This document shows positions 12,307 through 25,149 of a DNA stretch of 64,000 nt, one piece after another (the stretch's first letter is position 1; the number at the start of each line of letters is the position of its first letter). The notes beneath the pieces are model-generated. The model was not told the DNA's origin, made no database searches, and worked only from the letters and a program-made list of their open reading frames with translations. Position numbers and translations under genes: made by a program. Source of the DNA: Epiperipatus broadwayi (taxonomy: Eukaryota > Onychophora > Udeonychophora > Euonychophora > Peripatidae); assembly GCA_028023455.1 (NCBI GenBank), contig JAQFVV010006509.1, positions 931,529-995,528 on the forward strand. Direction: 5' to 3'.

Positions 12307-15300
12307 CTGTTAACTGAAAGGAGACCCTTTGATTCCTCTTGGAGGCCTTAAAGGAACCGAGCAGGGCAAATTCCTAATGTCCACTCCATACGTTCTTGTC
12401 GTTGCAGCTGTTATTACTATGTGATTATTCATATAGTATACGAACATGGATGGGCTGCTCACCAACATGCATTAGCCAGTGTGGTGAGTTTATTGGCTTT
12501 TTACCTCTGAGTTTAAGATCAAGAAACACCATGGTCTTTCTTCTCAGTGCCTGATAAGGCAGAATGAATGTTTGTGTAAATGATAAATATTTTTCCAATA
12601 CATATATACAATTATGACAGACAAAAATAAAGCATGGCCCTTATTCCCAGGAGGCTGTAAAGTCACCAACCAAGGCAGCGGTTGGTGGCCAAAGGCGGAG
12701 GGTGCTAAGAATCCCCTGATTGCGGACCCAGGCTGCTATTTGATGACGACTTTTTATTTAGGTACTTACAACTGCAGATCACTTTCAAGTGAAGGAAGAT
12801 TGCAAGAATTAGAAGAAGAACTGTCTTATATTAAATGGGACATTATTGGACTTTGTGAAGTTAGAAGAAAAGGAGAAGAAACAATTGATTTAAAAAGTGG
12901 ACATATACTCTATTATAAAGGCACACATATTGGAAATACAAGTGGAGTAGGATTCATTATAAATAAAAAGTGGAAGAACAATATTGTGGAGATTGATGGT
13001 GTATCAGACAGAGTGGCAAGATTAGTTATACAACTTAATAGCAGATACCAAATGCAGATAATTCAGGTTTAGGCCCCAACAAGTTCTCATAGTGATGAAG
13101 TAGTAGAAGATTTTTATATGGATGTACAAAAGGCTTTTGATCAGAGTAAACAACATTTTAAAATTGTTATGGGAGACTTTAATGCTAGAATTGGTAGACA
13201 AATGAAAGATGAAATTGCTGTAGGTAATTTTGGTTATGGTAATAGAAATGAGAGAGGACATAGACTTGTGGAGTTTGCAAAAAAAGAAAAACTTTATATT
13301 ATGAATTCATTTTTTGAGAAAAATGTTAAAAGGAAATGGACATGGAAGCATCCAAATGAAGGTACAGCAGAATTGGATTATATTTTGACTAATAGAAAAT
13401 ACATATTTCAAGATTGTAATGTTCTTAATAAATTTAACACAGGAAGTGATCATCGATTAGTAAGGTATAAGTTACGTGTTAATGTAAAACTAGAAAGACA
13501 AAAATTATTAAGAAAAACAATATTTACAGTTGATATTCCTAATCTTCAGAAACATTCTAATGAATTTAAATTAGAACTTACAAATAGGTTTCAAGTGTTA
13601 GGAGATTTTGAACATGATACAGATTTGAATGAAATTAATATGAAAATAACTGATACACTTTTAAAAACTGCAACAAACATAGCTGGTAGAAAAAAGCAGC
13701 AATTGACTAATAAAATTTCTACTGAGACTAGAGAATTTATGAAGAAAAGAAGGAATATGAAGATCTACAAAAATGATGCATTAAAAAGAATTGAATATCT
13801 CGAATTTTGTAAAATGGTACGGAAAAGAGTTGAAAATGATATAAGAAAGTATAACTGTGAAATAGCAAGGAAAGCTGTAGAAGAAAATAAAAGTCTCAAA
13901 AATGTTAAACAACATTTTGGTATTGGTAGGAAATTTATATCTGCAATAAGAAAAAAAGATGGAATTATTACTAAAAAGAGAGATGACATCATGAAATTGG
14001 TAGAAGATTTTTATCAAGAATTATATACTAATAAAGAACAAGTACCTCCTATATCTATTACATCTTCCAAATTGCCCAGAATTTTAAATGAAGAAGTGAG
14101 ACATGCAATTAAGTGTATGAAGAAAGGAAAGGCTCCAGGAAATGATGGAATTATAATTGATATATTAAAAGAAGCAGGTGAAGAAATAAAAACAATTTTA
14201 GCAAAGATATATACCAAATGTCTAAATGATAAAGATGTACCAAAAGATTGGAAGAATGCAGTAATAATATTAATATTTAAAAAAGGTGATAAGGAAGATA
14301 TTAGAAATTACAGACCTATCAGCCTTTTATCAGTTTTATATAAAATTTTTACCAAGATAATTACAACTCGTCTACAGAGAACTTTGGATTTCCACCAACC
14401 AAGAGAACAAGTTGGATTTAAAAGTGGTTTTAGTACAATAGATCATATCCAAGTATTGAGAGAAGTCATAGAAAGGACAAACGAATATGAGTTGTCATTA
14501 TGTTTTGGATTTGTAGATTATGAAAAGGCATTCGATTCTATACACATTTCTTCAGTGATTAAAGCATTGGATCATCAAGATATAGATCCAGGATATTGTC
14601 GTATTTTAAAGAATATTTATAAAAATGCAACAGCAACAATTAGATTACATAATGATACTGGAAAAATCAACATTGAGAAAGGTGTAAGACAAGGTGACTC
14701 CATATCTCCAAAACTCTTTACAGCAGTGCTGCAAGAAGTATTTTGTGGATTAAAATGGGAAACTAAAGGAGTGAAAGTAAATGGAGAGCTTTTAAGTCAT
14801 TTAGATTTTGCAGATGATGTAGTTGTTTTTGCAAATAATGCTTCAGAGCTGCAGGAAATGTTGCAGGAGTTAGCAGATGAAAGTAGAAAAGTAGGACTAA
14901 AGATAAATGTTAAAAAGACTAAAGTAATGTTTAATCGATTTGCTCAAAATATGAAAATAGAGATTAATTATGAAGAATTAGAAGAAGTTAACAGTTACAA
15001 ATACCTTGGTCAGATTATTAATACAGATGGAAACATAATGGAGGAAATTAATCATAGAATTAAACTTGGTTGGAGTGCTTTTGGTAGAAATAACTTGATA
15101 CTAAAAGGAAATATGCCTATGTGTTTGAAAAGGATGGTTTTTAACAAATGTGTTTTACCAGTTCTTACTTATGGATCTGATACTTGGACACTTAATAGAA
15201 GAGCAATACAGAGACTTTAGACCACTCAAAGGAGTATGGAGAGATGTATGTTGGGAGTAACAAGAAGAAATCGAAAACGCAATGTATGGGTAAGACAACA

Positions 15301-15590
15301 AACAGGTATTACTGACCTTATTGAAAAAATTAAAAGATTGAAATGGAGTTGGGCTGGACATATTGCTAGAAGAAATGATAATAGATGGACAATTGAAATT
15401 TTAAACTGGATTCCAAGAGATTGTAAAAGACCCAGAAAGAGACCACATGTGAGATGGATGAATGAAATAAGAAAATGTGCAGGGGTGTTGTGGAGAAGAG
15501 AAGCTAAAGATCGGAGAAGATGGATTAATTTTGGAGAGACCTTCATCCTGCAGTGGATTGATAATGGTTGATGATGATGATGATGATGAC
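12307..15590 (+). mobile_element. Full-length RTE-type LINE (copy A)
   Basis: A non-LTR retrotransposon of about 3.28 kb, the size expected for the RTE clade. Its 5' boundary at about 12307-12309 (GTTAACTGAAAGG) is set by the second full-length copy, which starts with the same bases at 53209. A leader of about 305 bp precedes a single long frame (12614-15571) encoding an AP endonuclease and reverse transcriptase. The 3' end is CTGCAGTGGATTGATAATGG followed by a short (TGA)n tail at 15569-15589, typical of RTE elements, which carry simple-repeat tails instead of poly(A). It sits inside a degenerate CTAT/CTGT satellite. A weak ACATCTGT/ACATGTGT match at the two edges could be an imperfect target duplication. 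Confidence 0.92.
12614..15571 (+). pseudogene. RTE endonuclease-reverse transcriptase, nearly intact (two nonsense codons)
   Basis: One reading frame of 985 codons that would nick target DNA and reverse-transcribe the element RNA. The AP endonuclease domain covers about residues 48-285: Asn53 in YNCRSL, Glu82 in CEVR, GDFNAR with Asp188 and Asn190, and SDHRL with Asp279 and His280. The RT domain covers about residues 495-800. It shows KGKAPGNDG, NYRPISLL, motif A VDYEKAFDS with Asp635, RQGDSISP, and FADD with Asp734/Asp735. The C-terminal tail has the RTE signature (WSWAGHIARR, DCKRPRKRPHVRWMNEIRK). There are two in-frame TAG codons. One is at residue 153 (13070-13072), where relatives read VYAPT or VYPPT, so it removes the conserved endonuclease Tyr. 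The other is at 15218-15220, where copy F reads CAG (Gln). No frameshift was seen, so inactivation looks recent. The ATG at 12614 is the first in frame; the true start could differ by a few codons. Confidence 0.92.
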
Positions 15591-15595
15591 ATGTG

Positions 15596-16025
15596 TCAGT
15601 TAATTAATATCTTTCTGTATCTGTTTGTCTTTATATCTGACTCTGTCTGCCCACATTATCCAACTATCTGACTGCATGTTTATCCATTTAAAAAATATAT
15701 TATTTCTCTGTCTATGTATCTATACTTATCTGTCTATCTATTTGTTTATCTATTTATCAGATTTTGTTATATTTCTTTCTTTTCTATCAATCTGCTTATT
15801 TATTCTATCTATTTATTTTTTTATTCATCTATATATGTATATATTCATTTAACCATCTATGTATAACTGTTTGTTAGTTTATTAGCCTGTTGATCTATAG
15901 GTTTATCTCTCTGAATGGATCAGTTTTTTTGTCCGTCAATGTGAACATGTATCTGTCTGTCTTATCCATATATCTGTTTATTTGTCTATCTGTCTCAGTT
16001 TATGGCTCTCTGTATTTGTATGTAA
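15596..16025 (+). repeat. Degenerate CTAT/CTGT satellite, right part
   Basis: Imperfect CTGT/CTAT/TTAT tetramers (for example CTATCTATTTGTTTATC near 15738) over about 430 bp. It continues the array at 12110-12306 across the RTE insertion. The 64-75-codon frames here are repeat artefacts. Confidence 0.75.
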
Positions 16026-16740
16026 TTGCTTTAAGTCTCTATATGAAGTTTTTTATATAATAAAAATAACAAATACAGTAAGATCTAGTGATTGAAAAAC
16101 TTATTAAATGACAGTAAGGATATTTAAGAGTATTAAAAAATAACAACAAAAATATTATAAAATCAAAGATTAACAATAAATATTGATATATATTTAAGAT
16201 ACTAAAAAATAAACCTATATTTCTGGGCAATTATAATACGTTAACATTAACAAGCACTATTTATTTAGAAATATTGTTGACTAGATCAGTTTTGTTAACA
16301 ATAAAAAAGATACCTAAATTAAAATGTAGTTTATAAACTAAAAAAAAGTTATCTTTACGAATAAAAAAGACAACAACAACCAAATTATTGCCTTGGCATT
16401 GATGGACTGAAGATAATGTTATTTCAATTTGTATATTGCTTATTAATTTTTGCTTTTTAATATATTTATAACAGAATAATAATTAACTAATGTTATTATA
16501 TATATATAAGCATGTGTATTTAGACATATTTTGATGTATTATACATATTTGCATGTATGCTTAATAATTGGCTTTGTTGCAAAATCCCGAGCATTTTTCT
16601 AAAAAGAAACAAAAAAATATGCTTGCCAGGCTAGTATAATGCTTAATTATATCATTAAATTAATTAAAGCTACAAACTTATTTGGTGATCAATAAATGGA
16701 TAGTTAATAGAGATATATACAAATAATAAATGATTACTGC
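16026..16740. other. AT-rich spacer between two RTE copies
   Basis: I see no motif, gene or long repeat here beyond A/T runs and a small TA run near 16500. Confidence 0.5.
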
Positions 16741-16744
16741 ATCA

Positions 16745-18800
16745 AAAATATATATAATTAATCTCATTTTTGTGTGTAGAAAAGACTTTGAAGGGTTAAT
16801 AAAACCAAGCAAGGGAAATTTCCAAAATTCATTCAATATATTTTTATTATATTATTATCATGTTATTATTTACATGACAAATGAACATACATGGACTATT
16901 GCTAACATGCATTAGTTAATGAAATAAATTTATTGCATTTTTACATTTGTGGTTAGGACCAAAAATTATCGTATTATTTCTTCTCAATTGCCTCATAATT
17001 CTTAAATGAAACAACAATTCAGTTCTTTTTTGATTCAGAAGGGAAGTACAAATGAATGATCATTACTAAGATATTTATAATTTTGATAAACAAAATTGGA
17101 GTATGTCTCTTATTTTTAGAAGACTGTGAAATTTTCAGACAAGGTAAATATTGACAGCTAGAAGGTGTTAAGAACCCCTGACTGAGAACTAAGGCTGCTA
17201 TTGATGGACTTATATTGAACTACTTACAACAGCAGATCATTTTTAACTGAAAAAGGATTAAATAATTGTGACAACTGTCTAATATTAAATGGGTATGCAA
17301 TGGATCCTGAAAAATTAGAAGAAAAGATAAAAAGCCAATTCATTTAAAAAGTGGATATTTACTTTTGGAAGCACACGTAGAATGGCATTTATAAATTAAA
17401 AATGAAAGGAACAACATTGTGAAGATTGATGGAAATCAGATAGGATAGTAAGATAAGTTTTTCAACTTAATGGAAAATCTCAAATGTAGATAATTGATGT
17501 TTATCCCCCCAACAAGTTCAAATTATGTTGATGAATTAGAGGATGTTTATAGTGATGTATAAAACTATTATGATCTCATCAACATTATACTAAAATTTTC
17601 ACAAAACACTTAATGCTAGAAATAGAAAACTATTGATAGATAAAAATATTAAGGGTATATTTGATTATGATAACAGCAATGAGAAAGAGCACAGGATAGT
17701 GGAATTTTCAGAAAAATAAAAGCATGAATATGGATATTGCAGCATCCATAAAAAAACACATTAAACATGGACTAAATTTTGACTAACAAGCATTTTAAAC
17801 AGATTCCATATAAGAAATGATGATTAGTTAGTGAAATGTAACATATATACTCATGCAAAACTAAAGACAAAAATATTTTTTTAAAAAACAATATAAACAA
17901 TTGATATTCTTGACTTCCATAATTATTGCAATAAATATAAATTACAATTTTTTAATAATCTTAAAATATTAACAGACATTGAAGCTGATTCAAACTTAAC
18001 TAAGCTCAATAAGAAAATAACTAATAGTCTATAAAAAGAGTGACAAGGATAGCTGGACAAAACAGAAAGCTGCAATTCACAAGTTAAATTTTAACTGACA
18101 ACATATATAAAAAAAGCCAAAAATATTAACATATTTCAAAGTGATCCATTAAAAGGAATTAAAGAATTGGATTTTTGTAAAATGATACAAAAATTATAAC
18201 AGTGATTTGGCAAAGAAATTATAGAAGAGTATAAAAGTTCCAAAAGTATAAAAAAAATATTTGGGTATTAAAAATATTTTAACAATAACAAGAAAAGATG
18301 GAACTATTTTTAAAAAGACAGATAACATCACAAAATGTGGAAGAGTTTTTTAAAGAATTATATAAGAATAAGGAACAAAAAAATATGACATACAATTAAA
18401 TTTTAAAGAAAAGTAAAGAAATAAAAAAATTATTGACAAAATTATATATCATATATCTAAATGATAAAAATGTATTAGATGATTGGAGGTATGCAGTAAT
18501 ATTGTTATAACAGAAAGATGATATATGAAGATATTAAAAATTACAGATTATGAAAAATCATTGCCAAAATATTTACAACTCATCTCCAGTAAAAATTGGA
18601 TAAACTAACAAAAAGAGCAAGCTGAATGCAAAATTAGATTTAGCATAGTGGATCCATTCAAGTCTTGAGAAAAGATATAGAAATGAATACTTTGGATTTG
18701 TAGATTATGACTCTATAAACATTTTTATAGTGATTAAAGCTTCAGGTCAACAAGATTTAAAAAATTAGATTGTGTACTTTTTTAAAAGATGTTCATAATT
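16745..18800 (+). mobile_element. Heavily decayed RTE copy lacking its 3' part (copy C)
   Basis: Aligns by eye with copy A from the leader (CAAGCAAGGGAAATTTCC near 16805 against CGAGCAGGGCAAATTCC) through the endonuclease (VYPPTSSN near 17495) to the motif A region. There GTGATTAAAGC (18730) matches the block following the AFDSI motif. Similarity fades at about 18780-18800, so the catalytic FADD region, C-terminus and tail are missing. It has many stops and small indels. Since LINE insertions normally lose 5' sequence, loss of the 3' part implies a later deletion or rearrangement. Confidence 0.85.
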
Positions 18801-19500
18801 TTATTCTTAAAAAAATAGAACAAAATCATGCTAAATCTATTTTTATTTTATCTTTATAAGTTTGGATTTAAATTATCTATAGCATTAAACTTATTTTAAT
18901 AATAAATTCTTTGACTGATATCAGTCAATTTCTATGGTCAAAAGTATATTTTGTTAAGTTTTATTTAATATATGACAAAATAGTATTTTTCCAGAAATTC
19001 ATTTGTAAAGTTTTTGCAAAATATGTTGTTGTTTTTTAGTAAAAAAAAAATATCAGTGTCAGTTTGTTAAGACAATATATTATTGCTTCTGACACAACAT
19101 AGTTGCAAAAGCATATCATATCCTAAAATTTGTAGTTTAATGACTTTCTATATCTTCTACATATTCATGCAATTTATCACAAGATTAATATACTTTTAGA
19201 AAAAAAAATGTTTTGAAAGTTGAAATGGTTTTTAGCACTCTATTAACTCATCTGCCCTTTTAAAAGTCATTTGCATAGAAAGTACTTTATTTCAGAATTC
19301 ATATTCTTATGTATTTCATACAAGTGAGAATGACAGTTGTGTAGTAGAGGCTATATATTGGTTATTATCACTCGTACTTCTGTAAAAAATTATTTATTAC
19401 TAAATTATATTAGCACATTATATCAATTTTATTAAAACATTTTTGTGATTTATTGGAAATCCATTTATTTTAAACCCTCTTTATTCAAATGGATAAAACT
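18801..19500. other. AT-rich spacer
   Basis: No recognisable gene or repeat between the broken RTE copy and the (ATT)n block. Confidence 0.5.
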
Positions 19501-19503
19501 GTT

Positions 19504-20142
<639 letters not shown>

Positions 20143-20235
<93 letters not shown>

Positions 20236-20240
20236 CATCA
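20143..20240. repeat. (ATT)n microsatellite between two LINE fragments
   Basis: About 30 ATT units ending in ATCATCATC, abutting the 5'-truncated ends of LINE fragments on both sides. Confidence 0.95.
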
Positions 20241-21321
20241 TCACTCTAGATTGATTAGTAAGTTGCACACGATTGGTTTTAGTTGTGAACTTTTGCATTG
20301 GTTTGTATCTTTTGTCTCAAATAGACCTAATTTTGTATCTTTTGGGTCTGCAAAATCATACACATATTTTAGTAATACTGGAGTGCCTCAAGGAAGTATA
20401 CTTGGACCATTGCTTTTTTCAGATTATTCTTTGGATATAGAGCAGTGTGTAAGCGGTTCTGACATTCTCTGCTTTGCAGATGATATTAAACTATATGAAA
20501 CTATTAAGAATTTTGATGATCAGAAGATTTTGCAGTCTGATATCAAAAAATTTCAGGATTGGTGTGTGGGAAACTATATGGAAATTAACATTGAAAAATG
20601 TTGTGTCATATTGTTTTCTAAAAAATCATCTACAAGTCTGTTTAATTATACACTAAACTCAAAAAGTATTACAAGAAAAGAAGATCATAAAGATTTTGGT
20701 ATTATTTTTAATAATAATGGAACATTTAATAATAATACTCAAAATATTATTACAAAAAGTTATAAAATAATGGGTTTAATTCTCAGAAACTGTAAAATGT
20801 TTAAGAGAAATGCATGTGTGTATTTATTTCATACATTGGTCTTACCTATTTTAAATTATGGATCTTTGATCTGGAATTCATGTAAATTAAATAATAAATT
20901 AGCACTGGAAAAGGTTTATAAAAAAAATTCCAATACATTAAATCAGAAATAATATGTGACAACAATGCACTCTACAAAAGAAGAATCTATATTGATATGA
21001 AGTATTTAAAAAAAATTACATCAGGTATAATAGATCTGAGAAGTTGCCAAACAACATTATCATTTAAGGTGAAGATAAAGGATACGAGATCAAAAAATTT
21101 GTATAATATTCCAAAATTTAAAAGTGAAACATTAAGTTATTCAGCATTAGTAAGATTACCTAGATTTTACAATAAATACATTAATGCTGTTAATATATTT
21201 GAAACAGATGATAGAACATTTAGGACTATTGTGCAAAAAACTCTGCAAATGCTTTGTGAACTAGATTAGCTGTGCATTTTTGTTTGAATGTAAAATCTGT
21301 TAAATGTACTAAATTAAATTA
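20241..21321 (+). pseudogene. 5'-truncated LINE RT, CR1/Jockey/I-like
   Basis: The RT frame runs from the end of the ATT block to 20949 and continues, shifted by one frame, to the stop at 21269 (CTLQMLCELD end). Visible blocks in order are GVPQGSILGPLLF (20380-20420), FADDIKLY (20473-20496, catalytic Asp pair), WCVGNYMEINIEKC, and LPILNYGSLIW. The C-terminal block after the shift contains RRIYIDMKYLKK. FADDIKLY with GVPQGS and NYGS is typical of the CR1/Jockey/I group and unlike the RTE copies here. The frame change lies in the A run near 20920-20930, so one small indel separates two otherwise open halves. The ATG at 20128 is in the microsatellite and is not a real start. RT motif A and all 5' domains are missing. 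Confidence 0.88.
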
Positions 21322-21484
<163 letters not shown>

Positions 21485-23970
21485 TAGAAAATTTTAACAT
21501 ATTATTAATGTGACAATTTAATAAATAAACTGCAAATTTAAATTACTGTTATTAGTTGAACCACTGACTATTTCTATATGCTTCATTTTATTGCAATAAA
21601 GATTTGTTTTTAGCAATTTATTATTTATTTTGGTTTTTTGTGTCACAAAAAATGTAAATTTTATGTCAGCCTATGACAATTTTAAAAACTATTTGTGATC
21701 TTCAGGTTCTAATAATTATAACATATCACATATGTGATTACTATGGAAAGTTATTTATTTATTTATAAAGATTAGAATAGAAATACAGTTATATTTATTT
21801 TGAAGTCTTTCATATTAAATTATATGTTGAATTTTTATATCCAGATAACTATTTAATATTTTAAGAATGGTATAGCTGATATCAAGCATGTACACTTTCC
21901 TAAAATTTACTTACTTTTATCAGCAAAGTTTTTGTATTTTATGTATTTATTTTATTTTCTGTTAGTCAACATTTATTTGTCATTATTTTTTAATTATTAA
22001 TTTAATTTATAAAATAGTTTGAAACTAAAATATTTTCAAAGTTTTTTTTTTGTTCTTAATATTATACAATTTATATTTTTTGTCTAGAAATAAAACAAGA
22101 AATAGTTTTGAAATACATTCAAATTGATTTTATGTTTTAAAAATATATTTATTTACATCAATTGGTGCAAATAAAAAATAACACATTTATATTTAAAACT
22201 AAGCAAACAAAATATTTTTATTAAATAATACATGCAAAAGTAAAAAAAAAATCAGAATTCATGCTTAAAATGTTTATAATAATAATTTTGTATAATTCTA
22301 AATTATAATTACTTATACTAAGCTATCAATCATATTTTATTTAACATTTGTTCAAATCCTCACATTATTAACATGACAATCATCTAGTTTAATTTCAAAA
22401 CCCTTTAACAAAAATTCTGCCTTTTATAATTGATTGCATTATCTATTTGCAGATTTTTAAAGAAATACTTAGGGTAATGTTTTTTAAAGAATTTTTTTTA
22501 ATTTCTTTTTTGTTTGCTTCAACTATTTTGTATTCTTTTCTTAATTATTCACAGTTTGTTACTTATTTTTCAATATGATCTTATGAATAAAGATGTAACA
22601 GTTGATTTTCATTTTTTTGTATTAACATATTGTAGTAGACATTTAATTTATTGTTTTTTGAGTTGATTAATTTCTACATTATTTACTTTCACTAAATAAT
22701 TTATTACATTCAAATATCAGCCTTTCAAGCTAATTGAGCACGCGCCTTATGAGAGTGTTAAATAAATGAATACTTTCCTCTTCAATCCAAGATATAGTAT
22801 TTATGCAGGAATAAAAAGGATCCTCTTATTCCTACAACTCAAATTCTTTTAAATGAGCAAATCTGAAGAACTGTTGAGGAGAGCGTGAGTAGAATCTCAC
22901 TTTAAATTACTTTAAATTAATATTTACGGCGCTTGATAAAATAATTGCTTATTTACTAAATAATTTATTGATGATTTTATGCCATTTATGGTTTCATATT
23001 AAAACTGCCTGTTAAATTAATTTTAGTTGTTAAAGAGACTACAATAATTGAAATAAATCTTACACATTGTAGAAATCATTTGGTTTCAGTGGGAAAATAT
23101 TAAAGTTTATTTTGATGTTACTTTCACCAATAAGTGTTGAAATTTGTCAAAAAGTAAACTATTTTGATTAAAAGATAAGACAGATATGATCACTCTATAT
23201 GAATCTAAATAAAGTCAATTTTTCTCTTAATTTTTTTGATCTGTTAGATAAAAACTGTTGCCAAAATTTTTAGAAGTATTTCATTGGAGAAAATAAATGT
23301 TTATTCTTGTATTATTAAAGTAAGAACGTTTTAATAAAATGCAAAAAACTTAATCATATATTCAGTCAAATTATTATATTTAAATCACATTCATAAATAT
23401 TACAGCTGAAGAACTTTCATATATGAATTTAATTCCTGCATAAATAAAAGAATTATCCATTACTATATGTAAGTCCAGAGAATTTTGTTAACTAGAAGTT
23501 ATGCAGTAGTTTAATTCATATAAAAACATATTTTCAAAGTCTTTGTTATGTCTTACACTATCACAATTTTTTATCAATACTTAGGGTTTGATGCCATTTT
23601 TATTTGATAAAGACTTATGACTTTTGATAGTCATATTTAAATTAAAATAAACTGAAATAAGGAGTTTTGCCTATTTTTGAATGCCTAACCATAGTAAATG
23701 AATAGCCTGTTTATCTAGTATAAATACTGATAGAGGCTATTAATAGCATGATAATTTTAACAAAAAACAATGCATACTAGACTTGCATATACATAATGAA
23801 GTACTTTAATATAGGTAATAGTATAGTTAAATGTGTTCTGTAAAGACAAAAAATATATAAAAATATTCTTTGGTGTGGCATTCATAATTGTTAATTTGGT
23901 ATTCAGCTAATATTTATAAGATGTAAGCATATTACACTGTACCAACAGAAAAATTAATAATGATGCTCAA
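21485..23970. other. AT-rich intergenic stretch
   Basis: No gene, RT motif or long repeat recognised. One slightly less AT-rich patch lies at about 22725-22900. Confidence 0.5.
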
Positions 23971-23973
23971 ATT

Positions 23974-24007
23974 AAAACAGGCAAAACTCATTATACATAT
24001 TGCCATA
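23974..24007 (+). repeat. Fragment sharing the terminus of the 9.5-kb foldback element
   Basis: AAAACAGGCAAAACTCATTA, followed after a few bases by TATTGCCA, repeats the outer end of the inverted repeat at 9538-9760. No second arm was found here, so this is a solo end or a degraded copy. Confidence 0.5.
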
Positions 24008-24009
24008 CA

Positions 24010-25145
24010 TATCACTATACATATTGGTGATCATGTGATATAAGAAATGGTGATCATGTAATGATGCTCATTGGAAATTGTTATTGAGTATACAGTTATT
24101 TGGAAGATATTTGGTGACTAGAATTTCATTGACATATACTATTATTATAACTTTTTTACATTATTTATATATACACATGTGATAATTCTATTTTTCCCAA
24201 AGTTATGAAGATGTAAGACAATAGTTGTTAATTTTTCTAGAAAAAAGTTTATATAATACAAATATAAGAGACATTACAAGAAAAATTTTTAATAGTAATC
24301 CTGGTTGAACATATTTGCAAATACATATAGTTAAGAATACAACACAACTTAAAGATAATCAAGTTTGTAACAACGACTCCACATATGATTATCAGGTATT
24401 TCATAATAAATAAATTTATTATTTATAATCGGGTAATATTTCTGCAATAATAAATCTAAGTATATATGACTTTAAGTGATATCAGCCTTATATTTTGTAA
24501 ATTGAAATTCAATCAGCTATTTCTTTTTCTTTAATGTAAAATAATTTGTTATTCATTTCTAAGATATTAAAATACTGACTGTATAGACAATTATTTATAC
24601 TTACAAGCTATTAATAAGTATATGAAAGTTTTACAAGAGTTCATAATGTCTAAAGTAGTAAGTAGCTTTACTTGAGAATTCTATCAAACATATAATTTGG
24701 GATTCCAATAAATTTTTCTATGGGCAGGTTTTGATTGATATTCGATTTGTTTATAAAACTAAGTTACAATCACATATTCAATTAAAAACATACTTGGATG
24801 AATTGTTATTTGCAGTTATTGCATAAATGTTTAGTTTTAGTGCTCTGGAGTTGATTTGGTACTTTCTTTCAACATCTCACTTTGACACCAGTCATTTCAT
24901 GATTATTGCTAACCATTTATTAAACTAGAGACTACACATATCTCAGATATTAATTTTTCTGTTACACATAAAATAATTCAACTTCAGCTTTCTTTTTCCA
25001 TTTGTAATGTTTTGTTTAAATAGTATTTTTTATTTTATATCACATTTTTATTTTATAAAACATAATAATAAAAATATGAAAAAGATGATTAACTGCCAAT
25101 ACAGCATTCTTGGATTGGATTACTAATAATCATTAATGGATTTAT
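24010..25145. other. AT-rich intergenic stretch
   Basis: Nothing recognisable beyond a small direct repeat (GGTGATCATGTGAT / GGTGATCATGTAAT) at 24025-24062. Confidence 0.45.
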
Positions 25146-25149
25146 CTGA

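Noticed and set aside
13022-14217. Minus-strand frames opposite the RTE frame
   Set aside because: Shadows of the RTE coding frame; no independent motif.
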